Source: Aestuariibaculum sp. M13 | GTDB taxonomy: Bacteria; Bacteroidota; Bacteroidia; Flavobacteriales; Flavobacteriaceae | Length of the DNA: 64,000 nucleotides | Assembly: GCF_024723255.1 (NCBI RefSeq) | Contig: NZ_JANIAC010000001.1 | Location: 1-64,000, forward strand | Direction: 5' to 3' | Shown: piece by piece, positions 26,490 to 35,479 of the stretch | How positions within the stretch are numbered: the first letter of the stretch is position 1 | Layout of the letters: the number at the start of each line of letters is the position of its first letter | Position numbers and translations under genes: made by a program | Notes under the pieces: generated by a model | Seen by the model: only the letters and a program-made list of their open reading frames with translations | Databases searched by the model: none | What the model was told of the DNA's origin: nothing

Positions 26490-27950
26490 ATGAAGAAAAC
26501 AATTATAATTTTAGGTTCCGGATTCTCCTCTTTAGCTGCATCATGTTATCTAGCTAAAGCCGGATATAGCGTTACAATATTTGAAAAAAACGCTACTATT
26601 GGAGGTCGTGCAAGACAATTAAAAAAAGATGGGTTTACATTCGATATTGGCCCCACCTGGTATTGGATGCCAGATGTTTTTGAACGATTTTTTAGTGATT
26701 TCGGTAAAAAACCATCAGACTATTACACCTTAGAAAAACTTAACCCTGCCTACAGTGTTTACTTTGGGAAAAACGATTTTATAACCATCGAAGACACCTT
26801 AGAAAAAATATGTAAGGCTTTTGAAAAAGAAGAACCTGGAAGTTCAGTTAAACTCAAATCTTTTATAACGAACGCTAAAAGTAATTACGACATTGCTATA
26901 AAAGATTTGGTTTACAACCCAGGAGTTTCTCCTTTAGAATTGGTTACGCCCGAAACAATTAAGAAACTTAATCAGTTTTTTAGCAATATTAAAAAAGACG
27001 TAAACAAAGCTTTTAAAAACAAACGACTAGCTCAAATTCTAGAATTTCCAGTGTTATTCCTTGGTGCCAAACCAAGCGACACACCATCTTTCTACAATTT
27101 CATGAATTACGCCGATTTCGGACTTGGGACCTTTCACCCTCAAAAAGGTATGTATCAGGTTATTCTAGCCTTAAAAAGTTTAGCCGAAGAACTAGGCGTA
27201 ACAATTAAAACAGAAAACCCTGTTGATGAAATCATCGTAAGTAATGGAAAAGCTTCAGGTATTATTTCAAAAGGAAAAACATATTCGGCCGATATTATTG
27301 TGAGTGGCGCTGATTACCATCACACAGAAACGTTATTGGACGAACCTTACAGGCAATATTCTGAAAATTACTGGAACAAAAAAACCTTTGCACCGTCTTC
27401 ACTGTTATTTTATGTCGGTTTTAATAAAAAAATTGAAAATGTAGATCACCACACGTTGTTTTTTGATGTCGATTTTGATGTTCATGCTAAAGCCATTTAC
27501 GACAATCCAAAATGGCCGGAACACCCTTTATTTTATGCCAGTTTTCCAAGTAAAACAGACACAAGCACAGCTCCTGAAGATAAGGAAGCCGGTATATTTT
27601 TAATTCCATTGGCGCCCGGTTTGCATGATACTCCGGAATTGAGAGAAACCTATTTCAATAAAATCATAAACCGACTAGAAGACTTAACCTCTCAAAGCGT
27701 AAAAGACCACATTATTTTTAAAGAAAGCTTCTGTATAAACGATTTTATAAATGATTATAACTCATTTAAAGGCAATGCTTACGGTATGGCAAATACCCTA
27801 TTACAAACCGCCTTTTTAAGACCTAAACTAAAAAGTAAAAAAGTAAACAATTTGTATTTCACCGGACAATTAACGGTACCCGGTCCCGGCGTACCACCAT
27901 CATTAATTTCTGGAAAATTAGTAGCCGATTTAGTAATTAAACATCATTAA
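26490..27950 (+). CDS. crtI: phytoene desaturase, CrtI type
   Basis: Converts colourless phytoene to lycopene by four desaturations, using FAD, at the membrane. The 486 residues include the N-terminal dinucleotide fold (IILGSGFSSLAASCYLAKAGYSVTIFEKN), GGRARQLKKDGFTFDIGPTWYWMP and the C-terminal bacterial phytoene-desaturase signature (NNLYFTGQLTVPGPGVPPSLISGKL). It is the first gene of the four-gene crt operon, with 3 bases to crtB. The predicted mRNA has almost no leader, because the TATATTTG ends 10 bases before the ATG. Confidence 0.96.
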   Translation: MKKTIIILGSGFSSLAASCYLAKAGYSVTIFEKNATIGGRARQLKKDGFTFDIGPTWYWMPDVFERFFSDFGKKPSDYYTLEKLNPAYSVYFGKNDFITIEDTLEKICKAFEKEEPGSSVKLKSFITNAKSNYDIAIKDLVYNPGVSPLELVTPETIKKLNQFFSNIKKDVNKAFKNKRLAQILEFPVLFLGAKPSDTPSFYNFMNYADFGLGTFHPQKGMYQVILALKSLAEELGVTIKTENPVDEIIVSNGKASGIISKGKTYSADIIVSGADYHHTETLLDEPYRQYSENYWNKKTFAPSSLLFYVGFNKKIENVDHHTLFFDVDFDVHAKAIYDNPKWPEHPLFYASFPSKTDTSTAPEDKEAGIFLIPLAPGLHDTPELRETYFNKIINRLEDLTSQSVKDHIIFKESFCINDFINDYNSFKGNAYGMANTLLQTAFLRPKLKSKKVNNLYFTGQLTVPGPGVPPSLISGKLVADLVIKHH

Positions 27951-27953
27951 CCC

Positions 27954-28793
27954 ATGAAAGCACTATTTGATACAGTATCTTACAGTTGCAGCAAAATAGT
28001 TACAAGAACTTACAGCACCTCATTTTCGCTTGCAACCAAGATGTTATATAAATCAATTCGCGCAGATATTTACAATATTTACGGTTTTGTAAGATTTGCT
28101 GATGAAATTGTCGATTCGTTTCACGATTATGACAAAGAAGACCTGTTCAACAAGTTTTACGACGATTTAAATGAAGCTATTGAAAATAAAATCAGTCTTA
28201 ACCCAATTTTAAATGCATTTCAGCATACCTATCACAAATACAATCTTGAAAAAGATATGGTTGATGCTTTTATGAAAAGTATGCGTTTAGATTTAAACAA
28301 AAGCAATTATAATACGGTTGAAGAATACCAGAATTACATTTATGGTTCTGCCGATGTTGTTGGTTTAATGTGCTTAAAAGTATTTGTTAAAGGTGACCAG
28401 GAAAAATTCAACGAGCTAAAATTATCGGCTATGGCATTAGGTTCGGCTTTCCAGAAAGTAAACTTCCTAAGAGATTTAAAAGCCGATATGGAAGGCTTAA
28501 ACCGCAGTTATTTCCCAAATATAAATTTAGACGAACTCGACGAAACTTCTAAGCAACACATCATTGAAGACATTGAATACGATTTTGAACGTGGTTTACA
28601 AGGGATAAAAAAACTACCTAATGAAGCTAAATTAGGAGTGTTTATGGCGTATCGTTATTACAGACAATTACTTAAAAAACTACAAAACACACCAGCTTTA
28701 CACATTAAAAACTCAAGGATACGCGTTTCCAACCCTAAGAAAATAGAATTGCTCATGCGTAGCTATGTTAAATATCAACTAAATTTAATGTAA
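27954..28793 (+). CDS. crtB: phytoene synthase
   Basis: Joins two geranylgeranyl diphosphates to phytoene. The 279-residue protein has the trans-isoprenyl synthase motifs: the first Asp motif DEIVD (D50, D54), YGSADVVGLMCLKVF, and the second motif in FLRDLKADMEGLNRSYFP. The family also holds squalene synthases, but the crtI/crtZ/crtY neighbours settle the function. It starts 3 bases after crtI, suggesting translational coupling. Confidence 0.95.
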   Translation: MKALFDTVSYSCSKIVTRTYSTSFSLATKMLYKSIRADIYNIYGFVRFADEIVDSFHDYDKEDLFNKFYDDLNEAIENKISLNPILNAFQHTYHKYNLEKDMVDAFMKSMRLDLNKSNYNTVEEYQNYIYGSADVVGLMCLKVFVKGDQEKFNELKLSAMALGSAFQKVNFLRDLKADMEGLNRSYFPNINLDELDETSKQHIIEDIEYDFERGLQGIKKLPNEAKLGVFMAYRYYRQLLKKLQNTPALHIKNSRIRVSNPKKIELLMRSYVKYQLNLM

Positions 28794-28802
28794 CTTTAAG
28801 TC

Positions 28803-29252
28803 ATGCAAATATTATATTGGATACTTATTTTTTTGGCAACGTTTTGCTTCATGGAATTTATGGCGTGGTTTACCCATAAATACATTATGCATGGCTTTTT
28901 ATGGCGTTTACATCAAGACCACCACAAAAAAGATCACGATAGCTGGTTTGAGCGTAACGATGCCTTTTTCATTTTCTATGCAGTTATTAGTATTGGCTTC
29001 TTTTTACTTTGGAAATACACCAGCTTCTGGCCTGGTTTACCCATTGGTTTAGGTATTTTTGCTTACGGATTCTGCTATTTTATGGTTCATGATATTTTTA
29101 TTCATCAGCGTTTTAAAATCTTTAGAAATGCGAATAACTGGTACGCTAAAGGAATTCGAAGAGCTCATAAAATGCATCATAAACACATTGAAAAAGAAGA
29201 CGGAGAATGCTTCGGAATGCTGTTTGTTCCGTTTAAATATTTCAAACAATAA
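28803..29252 (+). CDS. crtZ: beta-carotene hydroxylase, CrtZ type
   Basis: A di-iron membrane hydroxylase adding 3-OH groups to the beta rings, giving zeaxanthin from beta-carotene. The 149-residue protein has four membrane helices and the eight-histidine pattern HKYIMH, HQDHH, HDIFIHQR and HKMHHKH. It lies 9 bases after crtB and 5 bases before the cyclase. Confidence 0.95.
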   Translation: MQILYWILIFLATFCFMEFMAWFTHKYIMHGFLWRLHQDHHKKDHDSWFERNDAFFIFYAVISIGFFLLWKYTSFWPGLPIGLGIFAYGFCYFMVHDIFIHQRFKIFRNANNWYAKGIRRAHKMHHKHIEKEDGECFGMLFVPFKYFKQ

Positions 29253-29257
29253 ACCGA

Positions 29258-29947
29258 ATGACCTACCTCTATTTACTGCTAAACTTAGGCTCACTCTCGG
29301 TTCCGTTTTTGTTTAGTTTTCATCCCAAATTAAAATTCTACAAGCACTGGAAAGGCTTGCTTTTAGGTATTCTTGCCGGTATGCTTTTGTTCATTCCGTG
29401 GGATGTTTTTTTTACCATTAACCAATACTGGGGATTTAACCCAACGTATTATTTAGGGAAAACCATTTTCGGACTTCCAATTGAAGAATGGCTGTTTTTT
29501 ATATGTATTCCATACGCCTGCGTGTTTACGCACTACGCTTTATTATACTATTTTCCTAATTTAAAACTGAGGAATAGAACAACCAAACTCATTAGTTACC
29601 TGCTGATTTTTCTGTTTCTACTCATTACCATTTATAATGTCGACAAATGGTACACGCTTGTTAATTTTGGTGTCGCTACCATTTTAACAAGTATTGCCAT
29701 AAACAAATCTCCTGAAATTATGCAAAGCTATTTGCTTACTTTTTTGGTGATGCTCATCCCATTTTTTATTGTAAATGGTATTTTAACAGGAAGCTTTATC
29801 CCTAATGAAGTGGTTTGGTATAATGACCATGAGAATTTGGGCATAAGAATGTTTACTATTCCTGTTGAAGATAGCGTTTATGCATTTTCTTTAATTCTAC
29901 TGAATTTATGCATCATTAAACTTTTTGAAAACCGAAAAGTTAATTAA
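29258..29947 (+). CDS. lycopene cyclase, CrtYcd type
   Basis: Closes the ends of lycopene to beta rings. The 229-residue integral membrane protein contains two copies of the heterodimeric CrtYc/CrtYd cyclase domain fused, the form usual in Flavobacteriaceae. The repeated motif is seen as FGLPIEEWLFF near residue 76 and TIPVEDSVYAF near residue 205, with about seven membrane helices. It is the last crt gene. Its stop overlaps the end of the convergent dehydrogenase by 8 bases, and no terminator hairpin was seen. Confidence 0.92.
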   Translation: MTYLYLLLNLGSLSVPFLFSFHPKLKFYKHWKGLLLGILAGMLLFIPWDVFFTINQYWGFNPTYYLGKTIFGLPIEEWLFFICIPYACVFTHYALLYYFPNLKLRNRTTKLISYLLIFLFLLITIYNVDKWYTLVNFGVATILTSIAINKSPEIMQSYLLTFLVMLIPFFIVNGILTGSFIPNEVVWYNDHENLGIRMFTIPVEDSVYAFSLILLNLCIIKLFENRKVN

Positions 29948-30908
29948 CCACATTAACGGGATTTCCGTTTAGAAAAGACTCCAAATTATGAATGGCAGTT
30001 GTCATTAATCGGGTTCTTGCCGCTTGGGTTGCCCAGGCAATATGAGGTGTTATAATACAGTTTTTAGCTTTTAGCAAGGGGTTATAAGCAGCAATAGGCT
30101 CCTTTGAAACCACATCGACAGCTGCACCAGCGATTTTACCTGAATTTAGACCTTCAGCTAAATCTGCTTCAACTACCAAACCACCCCTTGATGTATTAAT
30201 AAGCATCACGCCATCTTTCATTTTTGCGATGTTAGATTTATTAATGATGCCTTCAGTGTCTTCAAATAACGGACAATGCAAACTTATAATATCAGACTGT
30301 CCTAGTAACTCATCTAACTCAACAAACTTGCAGGTTTCCGATTCCAATTCGGGTTTTGGCGTTCTACTGTAAGCCAGAATATTTAAACCAAAGGCTTGCG
30401 CCATTTTAGCTGTCGCCTGCCCTATTCTACCAAAACCAATAATTCCCATGGTTTTACCTTCCAATTCAATTAAGGGTGAATTCCAAAAACAAAAATCAAC
30501 CGATTTTGTCCATGCTCCAGACTGAACCGCTTGATTATGATCACCCACATGATGACATAACTCTAAAAGTAACGCCATAGTAAACTGCGCCACAGCTGTT
30601 GTTCCGTAAGATGGAATATTGGTTACTGTAATCCCTAATTCATTGGCTTTAATCACGTCTACAACATTATACCCTGTTGCCAAAACCCCGATATATTTTA
30701 CATTTGGCACTTCAATTAACACCTCCGCCGGCAAAGGTGTTTTATTGGTAAAAACAATTTCAGCATCGCCAATAGCTTCAATTATGGTGTTTAAATCAGA
30801 TGCTGTTCGGTCATATACCTTTAAATCTCCGAATTTAGAAATTCCTTCCCAGCTTAAATCTCCCGGATTTAAAGTATATCCATCTAAAACAACTATCTTT
30901 TTATTCAT
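29940..30908 (-). CDS. D-2-hydroxyacid dehydrogenase
   Basis: An NAD(P)-dependent oxidoreductase of the D-isomer 2-hydroxyacid family, most like glycerate dehydrogenase/hydroxypyruvate reductase. From ATG 30908 it has 322 residues, with the Rossmann motif GIIGFGRIGQATA and the catalytic triad Arg (NTSRGG), Glu (SKEPI) and His (ITPHIAW). The start overlaps the upstream TlpA-like stop as ATGAATAA, which suggests coupled translation and favours this start over the ATG four codons earlier. The exact substrate is uncertain. Confidence 0.9.
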   Translation of the reverse strand: MNKKIVVLDGYTLNPGDLSWEGISKFGDLKVYDRTASDLNTIIEAIGDAEIVFTNKTPLPAEVLIEVPNVKYIGVLATGYNVVDVIKANELGITVTNIPSYGTTAVAQFTMALLLELCHHVGDHNQAVQSGAWTKSVDFCFWNSPLIELEGKTMGIIGFGRIGQATAKMAQAFGLNILAYSRTPKPELESETCKFVELDELLGQSDIISLHCPLFEDTEGIINKSNIAKMKDGVMLINTSRGGLVVEADLAEGLNSGKIAGAAVDVVSKEPIAAYNPLLKAKNCIITPHIAWATQAARTRLMTTAIHNLESFLNGNPVNVVN

Positions 30909-31476
30909 TTTCTGATGCATTTAATAAATTATCTATTGTTCCTCTAACCTTATCACTATTCCAGTTGGCACTTCGACTTTCATCAATAATAATTTGTCCC
31001 GACTGATCAATTAAAAAAGTTCGAGGAATAGTTGTTACATTAAAATATTCAGGGTATTTACTTGCGGGTTGATATACTTTAAACGTATAGTTGTTATCAT
31101 TTAAAAACGTATTGATTTCAGTGAAATCGTCGCTGGTAACAAATAAAAATTCCACTTTATCTTTATAATCATCATACAATTTTTGCATGCTTGGCATTTC
31201 GGCAATACATGGCGGACACCAAGTTGCCCAAAAATTAATCAGAACAACTTTTCCTTTTGCAGATTGAAAATGATAAGTTTCCTGATTTTCATCTTTTAAC
31301 AACCAATTATAATCTGAAATAGTTTTTAAATCATCGGTCGATTCTAACGACGGACCGAACATAGCAATACCTTTTTGTAGAAAAACCTGAATAGGTTTAC
31401 GCGTTTGCGGAATAATTAATAGCCCGATTACTATAAAAAATCCTATATTCTTAAGTTTTGATTTAGAAATAGCCAT
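30901..31476 (-). CDS. TlpA-like membrane-anchored thioredoxin
   Basis: A 191-residue protein with an N-terminal membrane anchor (about 10-24) and a periplasmic TlpA/ResA-type thioredoxin domain. The active site is WATWCPPC (C87, C90) and the cis-Pro region is TTIPRTFLID. It probably reduces or isomerises disulfides, or serves cytochrome c maturation, in the periplasm. It overlaps the dehydrogenase gene by 8 bases. Confidence 0.9.
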   Translation of the reverse strand: MAISKSKLKNIGFFIVIGLLIIPQTRKPIQVFLQKGIAMFGPSLESTDDLKTISDYNWLLKDENQETYHFQSAKGKVVLINFWATWCPPCIAEMPSMQKLYDDYKDKVEFLFVTSDDFTEINTFLNDNNYTFKVYQPASKYPEYFNVTTIPRTFLIDQSGQIIIDESRSANWNSDKVRGTIDNLLNASENE

Positions 31477-31576
31477 GAATGCTTAAATAATTTAGAACTG
31501 TAAAGCTAAAAAATAAGAAATGGAAGCCATTTACTTTTACTTAAAATTTAACGTTTCAATATTAAATTTTAATCAT

Positions 31577-31606
31577 AAAAAAACCTCCAAAAATGGAGGT
31601 TTTAAA
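31577..31606 (-). terminator. terminator after the DUF5606 gene
   Basis: The stem AAAACCTCCA / TGGAGGTTTT is followed on the minus strand by seven T, just downstream of the DUF5606 stop. Confidence 0.8.
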
Positions 31607-31623
31607 TATCGTAAATTCGATTT

Positions 31624-32055
31624 CTATTTTTCTTCCGTAGAAACTGCTTCTTCCTCAGCTTCAGCTGTTAAATTTTCTAAAAGACCGTGCTTTTGTAATA
31701 AGTTATACCACTGAATTACTTTTTTAATATCGCTTGCATACACGCGATCTTCATCATAATTTGGTAAAACTTCAAAGAAATACTCTTCTAATTTATCTTT
31801 ACTATCCTTTGGAGAAACCGATGTTTGTCCTCCGTTTTCTTTAGCTTTAATATTTTCAAAAACCTGTCTTAAAGGCACTTCTTCCTCTAATGTATAAATA
31901 GCGATTTCGCTTAATACACTAACGTTTTGCTGAATACCTACAGATATACGCTTGTTATCTACTAATGATTCTGCAACAAAACCAGCACGCGTTTGAGCTA
32001 CTAAATTGTATAAACCCGGTTTTCCTGCTATTGAAAGTACTTTATCTAAACTCAT
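31624..32055 (-). CDS. DUF5606-family protein
   Basis: A 143-residue cytoplasmic protein of a family found in Bacteroidota, recognised by its start MSLDKVLSIAGKPGLYNLVAQTRAGF and the segment DKRISVGIQQNVSVLSEIAIYT, with a final Glu-rich tail. Its function is unknown. It follows def by 54 bases; from memory, the order ruvX-def-DUF5606 is common in Flavobacteriaceae, hinting at a role tied to translation or RNA processing. Confidence 0.85.
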   Translation of the reverse strand: MSLDKVLSIAGKPGLYNLVAQTRAGFVAESLVDNKRISVGIQQNVSVLSEIAIYTLEEEVPLRQVFENIKAKENGGQTSVSPKDSKDKLEEYFFEVLPNYDEDRVYASDIKKVIQWYNLLQKHGLLENLTAEAEEEAVSTEEK

Positions 32056-32109
32056 AACTTATTTTTTGAAAGTCGCAAATATCAATTGTTTATTGATGTC
32101 TTGCAAATA

Positions 32110-32700
32110 TTATCGTTTCTTTTTTTGGGCTGGAAAACGCATTCTGTAATCCACATTTATTTTCCCCTTAGAGATGTTTGCCAAACGGCCTTTTATTAAA
32201 CGCTTTTTTAAAACCGATAATTTATCGGTAAACAATACGCCTTCAATATGATCGTATTCGTGCTGAATAACACGCGCTATCAATCCATCAAAAACTTCAG
32301 TTTTTTCCTGAAAATTTTCATCTAAATATTCGATGGTTACTTTTGGTTTTCTATAAACATCTTCACGAACATCTGGAATACTTAAACATCCTTCGTTAAA
32401 TGCCCACTCTTCACCTTCTTCCTTTATAATTGTGGCATTAATAAATACGCGCTTAAAGCCTTTTAAAACATCTTGTTCTTCAGCTGTTAAATCTTCATCT
32501 TCAGAAAAAGGTGTAGCATCGATAACAAATAAACGAATTGGTAAGCCTATTTGTGGCGCTGCTAAACCTACACCATAGGCATTATACATGGTTTCAAACA
32601 TATTGTCGATTAATACATTTAAATCCGGGTAATTTTGATCTATATCTTCTCCTACTTTCTTCAAAACAGGATCGCCATAAGCTACAATAGGTAATATCAT
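32110..32700 (-). CDS. def: peptide deformylase
   Basis: Removes the formyl group from the N-terminal Met of new proteins. The 196 residues hold the three metal/active-site motifs: GVGLAAPQIG, EGCLSIP (metal Cys) and QHEYDHIEG (two metal His and the catalytic Glu). It lies upstream of DUF5606 on the same strand. Confidence 0.97.
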   Translation of the reverse strand: MILPIVAYGDPVLKKVGEDIDQNYPDLNVLIDNMFETMYNAYGVGLAAPQIGLPIRLFVIDATPFSEDEDLTAEEQDVLKGFKRVFINATIIKEEGEEWAFNEGCLSIPDVREDVYRKPKVTIEYLDENFQEKTEVFDGLIARVIQHEYDHIEGVLFTDKLSVLKKRLIKGRLANISKGKINVDYRMRFPAQKKKR

Positions 32701-32768
32701 TTGTTGTTATCTGTTATATTTTGTGCAAAAATACGATTCTAAAAAATAAAACCTGTTAAAGAAAATCA

Positions 32769-32800
32769 TAAAAAAACTCCCTAAATAATAGGGAGTTTAA
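32769..32800 (-). terminator. terminator after the T9SS protein gene
   Basis: The stem AAACTCCCT / AGGGAGTTT with a 7-base loop has a T run on the minus strand. It separates gene 32820-33422 from def. Confidence 0.75.
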
Positions 32801-32819
32801 ATTATATGGGGATTTATAT

Positions 32820-33422
32820 TTATTTTGAAATCACAATTTTTCGACTAATTGAAGTATAATCTGTTCCAATTTTCACTAAATACAATCCGTTAGACAACCC
32901 TGAAATATTAATAATTTTAGAAGTTTTGCCTTCAATTCTATCAGTTAACACTAATTTACCAGTAATATTGAAAACTTCTATTTTCGCTGAAGTTTCTAAT
33001 CCGAAATTGAATTTTATTTCGTCTCTATCTACTACAGGACTTGGGTATATTTTAACCCCTTTACCAATAACTTCAAAGGCTTCTACAGGCAACGTTCCTC
33101 CTGAATAAGAACAAGTGTTAGTAAAACCTGACTCGACAACAAAACCCTGACCTGAAAGTGCACCTCCAGATCTTAAAGTATACGTTGCAACAGTGTTTGA
33201 ACAAGCTCCGTCCTCCTTTGAAAATGTAGAGGTATTAGAAGTAATATTGTCTCTAACAGTAAGTGTAGCTGGCATAGAAGCACAATCAATTGGGTTATTA
33301 GGATAATAAAATACAATTGTATTTCCGTCCTGAATGGCCCCTCCTGCTTCAGGACAGGGTTGAGCATACATTTGATTAGCGCCAAATAAGGCGATTAAGA
33401 ATAAAAAGTAAATTTGTTTCAT
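32820..33422 (-). CDS. small secreted protein with T9SS type A sorting domain
   Basis: From ATG 33422 the protein has 200 residues; the reading from 33461 would put 13 residues before the signal peptide (MKQIYFLFLIALFGANQMYAQ). A central Cys-containing beta domain of unknown function (about 22-115) is followed by the C-terminal type A sorting domain: IYPSPVVDRDEIKFNF, KIEVFNITGKLVL and LSNGLYLVKIGTDYTSISRKIVISK. It should be exported by Sec, then by T9SS, and attached to the cell surface or released. It lies between ruvX and def, which are usually adjacent. Confidence 0.88.
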   Translation of the reverse strand: MKQIYFLFLIALFGANQMYAQPCPEAGGAIQDGNTIVFYYPNNPIDCASMPATLTVRDNITSNTSTFSKEDGACSNTVATYTLRSGGALSGQGFVVESGFTNTCSYSGGTLPVEAFEVIGKGVKIYPSPVVDRDEIKFNFGLETSAKIEVFNITGKLVLTDRIEGKTSKIINISGLSNGLYLVKIGTDYTSISRKIVISK

Positions 33423-33486
33423 AAATAAATGGTTTAGTGTTAGTATATTAAATTTCAACATTTTTCATTAAACCATAACCTCATTA

Positions 33487-33897
33487 TCATTTAGAATACA
33501 AATAACTTTGTAGGATTAGTGTCGCGCTTATCTCATCTATAAGTGCTTTATTTTTTCGCTGATTCTTTTTAAGTCCACTATCTATCATGGTTTGAAAAGC
33601 CATTTTGGATGTGAAACGTTCATCAACTCTATAAACTGGTATATTTGGGAATTGTTTATTTAATTTTTCTAAAAAGGGAGCAATTAGTACTTCACTTTCT
33701 GAGGCCGTGTTATCCATTTGTTTGGGTTCTCCAACAACAAATAACTCTACATTTTCTTTATTGGTATAATCTTTTAAAAAAGAAAGCAGTTCGCTGGTAT
33801 TAACGGTAGTTAATCCTGAAGCAATGATTTGTAACTCATCGGTAACTGCAATTCCGGTGCGTTTCATTCCATAATCGATTGCTAAAATTCGGGCCAT
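33487..33897 (-). CDS. ruvX: Holliday junction resolvase-like / pre-16S rRNA nuclease YqgF
   Basis: A 136-residue RNase H-fold nuclease. The start MARILAIDYGMKRTGIAVTD carries the first catalytic Asp, VGEPKQMDN the middle motif, and DERFTSKMA with the final IDEISATLILQSYL the rest. In E. coli, YqgF matures the 5' end of 16S rRNA; the older name refers to predicted Holliday resolvase activity. Confidence 0.95.
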   Translation of the reverse strand: MARILAIDYGMKRTGIAVTDELQIIASGLTTVNTSELLSFLKDYTNKENVELFVVGEPKQMDNTASESEVLIAPFLEKLNKQFPNIPVYRVDERFTSKMAFQTMIDSGLKKNQRKNKALIDEISATLILQSYLYSK

Positions 33898-33964
33898 AAT
33901 TCAGGGTTTAAACAAAAATAGTATTTTATAAATACATACTGTAAGAAATATGTGTTATTTCAAT

Positions 33965-34000
33965 AAAAAAAAGAGCCACTTGTATAAAGCGGCTCTTTTT
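33965..34000. terminator. terminator between ruvX and gene 34046-34330
   Basis: The stem AAAAGAGCCACTT / AAGCGGCTCTTTT (one G-U) is bounded by A and T runs. It serves the minus-strand gene upstream of ruvX. Confidence 0.8.
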
Positions 34001-34045
34001 AACTTAATCTTAAAATATCAACACTCAAAAAACTGAGCCCTATCT

Positions 34046-34330
34046 TTATGCTTTTTCAGCTTTATTCATTTTAGGAAATAATAAACTTAAATTATCTACA
34101 TTTCTCGTTTTATTGAAATACTTTCTAATATCACTTGTCGATTTAGCAACCGCCTCTCTAATCTCTGAAGCATCAATAAATAACACTTCACTCTCGTTGG
34201 TATTATCAACTGAAGGAGTAACAACTTCTTTATTACCATTCGAAACATTTGAAGTTTCATTAGTGTTTTGAGCACCAACAAAAGAAACTGAAAATAAAAA
34301 AACGATTAGTATGTAGATATTTGTTTTCAT
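34046..34330 (-). CDS. small exported protein, unknown function
   Basis: A 94-residue protein from ATG 34330 with a signal peptide (MKTNIYILIVFLFSVSFVGAQ); the reading from 34387 adds 19 unrelated residues. The mature part is an Asn/Thr/Ser/Val-rich spacer followed by a charged helix (EIREAVAKSTSDIRKYFNKTRN). No family is recognised. A monocistronic unit with its own terminator. Confidence 0.7.
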   Translation of the reverse strand: MKTNIYILIVFLFSVSFVGAQNTNETSNVSNGNKEVVTPSVDNTNESEVLFIDASEIREAVAKSTSDIRKYFNKTRNVDNLSLLFPKMNKAEKA

Positions 34331-34635
34331 CTTGATTTGGGTTGAATTACACTTCAAAGATATATTGACACTAAAGGCTTTACACAAAAAAATAGTTGTA
34401 TAACGTCGTATTTTCGATTATTAGAAGAGCCACATATTTTCATCGACAAACAGATAAAAAGGCTGATTTATCAGACTAAAAACACGCAAAATGCATTTAA
34501 TCGGTAATTATTTTTTATTCAACAGACAAAGCAGCTAAAATCCGAATGAAAAACCTCAGATAAACGGCATCAATTTTCTCTTGTCATGAATCGATTTTAA
34601 TTATCATTCACCCCTCTTTTTTAAGCATTACATAT

Positions 34636-34643
34636 TATATTTG
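34636..34643 (+). promoter_or_regulatory. TATATTTG -7 element before dapD
   Basis: TATATTTG lies 19 bases before the dapD ATG, at the expected place for a Bacteroidota promoter, though no clear -33 TTG is present. Confidence 0.45.
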
Positions 34644-34661
34644 TGCAAAATTTTATTACTG

Positions 34662-35477
34662 ATGACAGAATTAAGAGAAATTATTGAACAAGCTTGGGAC
34701 AACAGAGACCTATTAAAAGATGAAAACACAACATCTGCAATTAGAAAAGTTGTTGACTTAGTAGATAAAGGAGAATTAAGAGTAGCAGAACCTATTGAAA
34801 ACGGTTGGCAAGTAAACGAATGGGTAAAGAAAGCCGTAGTGTTATACTTCCCTATTCAAAAAATGGAAACTATTGAATGTGGTCCATTAGAATTCCACGA
34901 TAAAATTCCTTTAAAAACTGGTTATGCAGAAAAAGGTATTCGTGTAGTACCTCACGCTGTTGCAAGACACGGTGCATACATTTCTCCGGGTACTATTTTA
35001 ATGCCAAGTTACGTTAATATTGGTGCTTATGTAGACGAAGGTACTATGGTTGATACATGGGCAACTGTTGGTAGCTGTGCGCAAATTGGTAAAAACGTTC
35101 ACCTGTCTGGTGGTGTTGGTATTGGTGGTGTATTAGAACCTTTACAAGCTGCCCCGGTAATTATCGAAGATAACGTATTCGTTGGTTCTCGTTGTATTGT
35201 TGTTGAAGGTGTACGCGTTGAGAAAGAAGCTGTATTAGGTGCTAATGTGGTATTAACTATGAGTACTAAAATTATTGACGTTACTGGTGACGAACCTGTT
35301 GAAATGAAAGGTCGCGTTCCTGCTCGTTCTGTGGTTATTCCTGGAAGCTACACGAAAAAATTCGCTGCTGGCGAGTACCAAGTACCATGTGCTTTAATCA
35401 TTGGAAAACGTAAAGAAAGTACAGACAAGAAAACATCTTTAAACGATGCACTTCGTGATAATGATGTAGCAGTATAA
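34662..35477 (+). CDS. dapD: tetrahydrodipicolinate N-succinyltransferase
   Basis: Succinylates tetrahydrodipicolinate in the lysine/diaminopimelate pathway, and so feeds peptidoglycan. From ATG 34662 it has 271 residues. It shows an N-terminal helical domain and the left-handed beta-helix of hexapeptide repeats (HGAYISPGTILMPSYVNIG, DTWATVGSCAQIGKNVHLSG). The TTG at 34641 would lie inside the promoter element and is rejected. It converges on the first glycan-cluster gene with a 2-base gap. Confidence 0.95.
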   Translation: MTELREIIEQAWDNRDLLKDENTTSAIRKVVDLVDKGELRVAEPIENGWQVNEWVKKAVVLYFPIQKMETIECGPLEFHDKIPLKTGYAEKGIRVVPHAVARHGAYISPGTILMPSYVNIGAYVDEGTMVDTWATVGSCAQIGKNVHLSGGVGIGGVLEPLQAAPVIIEDNVFVGSRCIVVEGVRVEKEAVLGANVVLTMSTKIIDVTGDEPVEMKGRVPARSVVIPGSYTKKFAAGEYQVPCALIIGKRKESTDKKTSLNDALRDNDVAV

Positions 35478-35479
35478 AA

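Noticed and set aside
29049-29316. Two frames overlapping crtZ on both strands
   Set aside because: Both are shadows of crtZ, whose histidine motifs are clear in the chosen frame.
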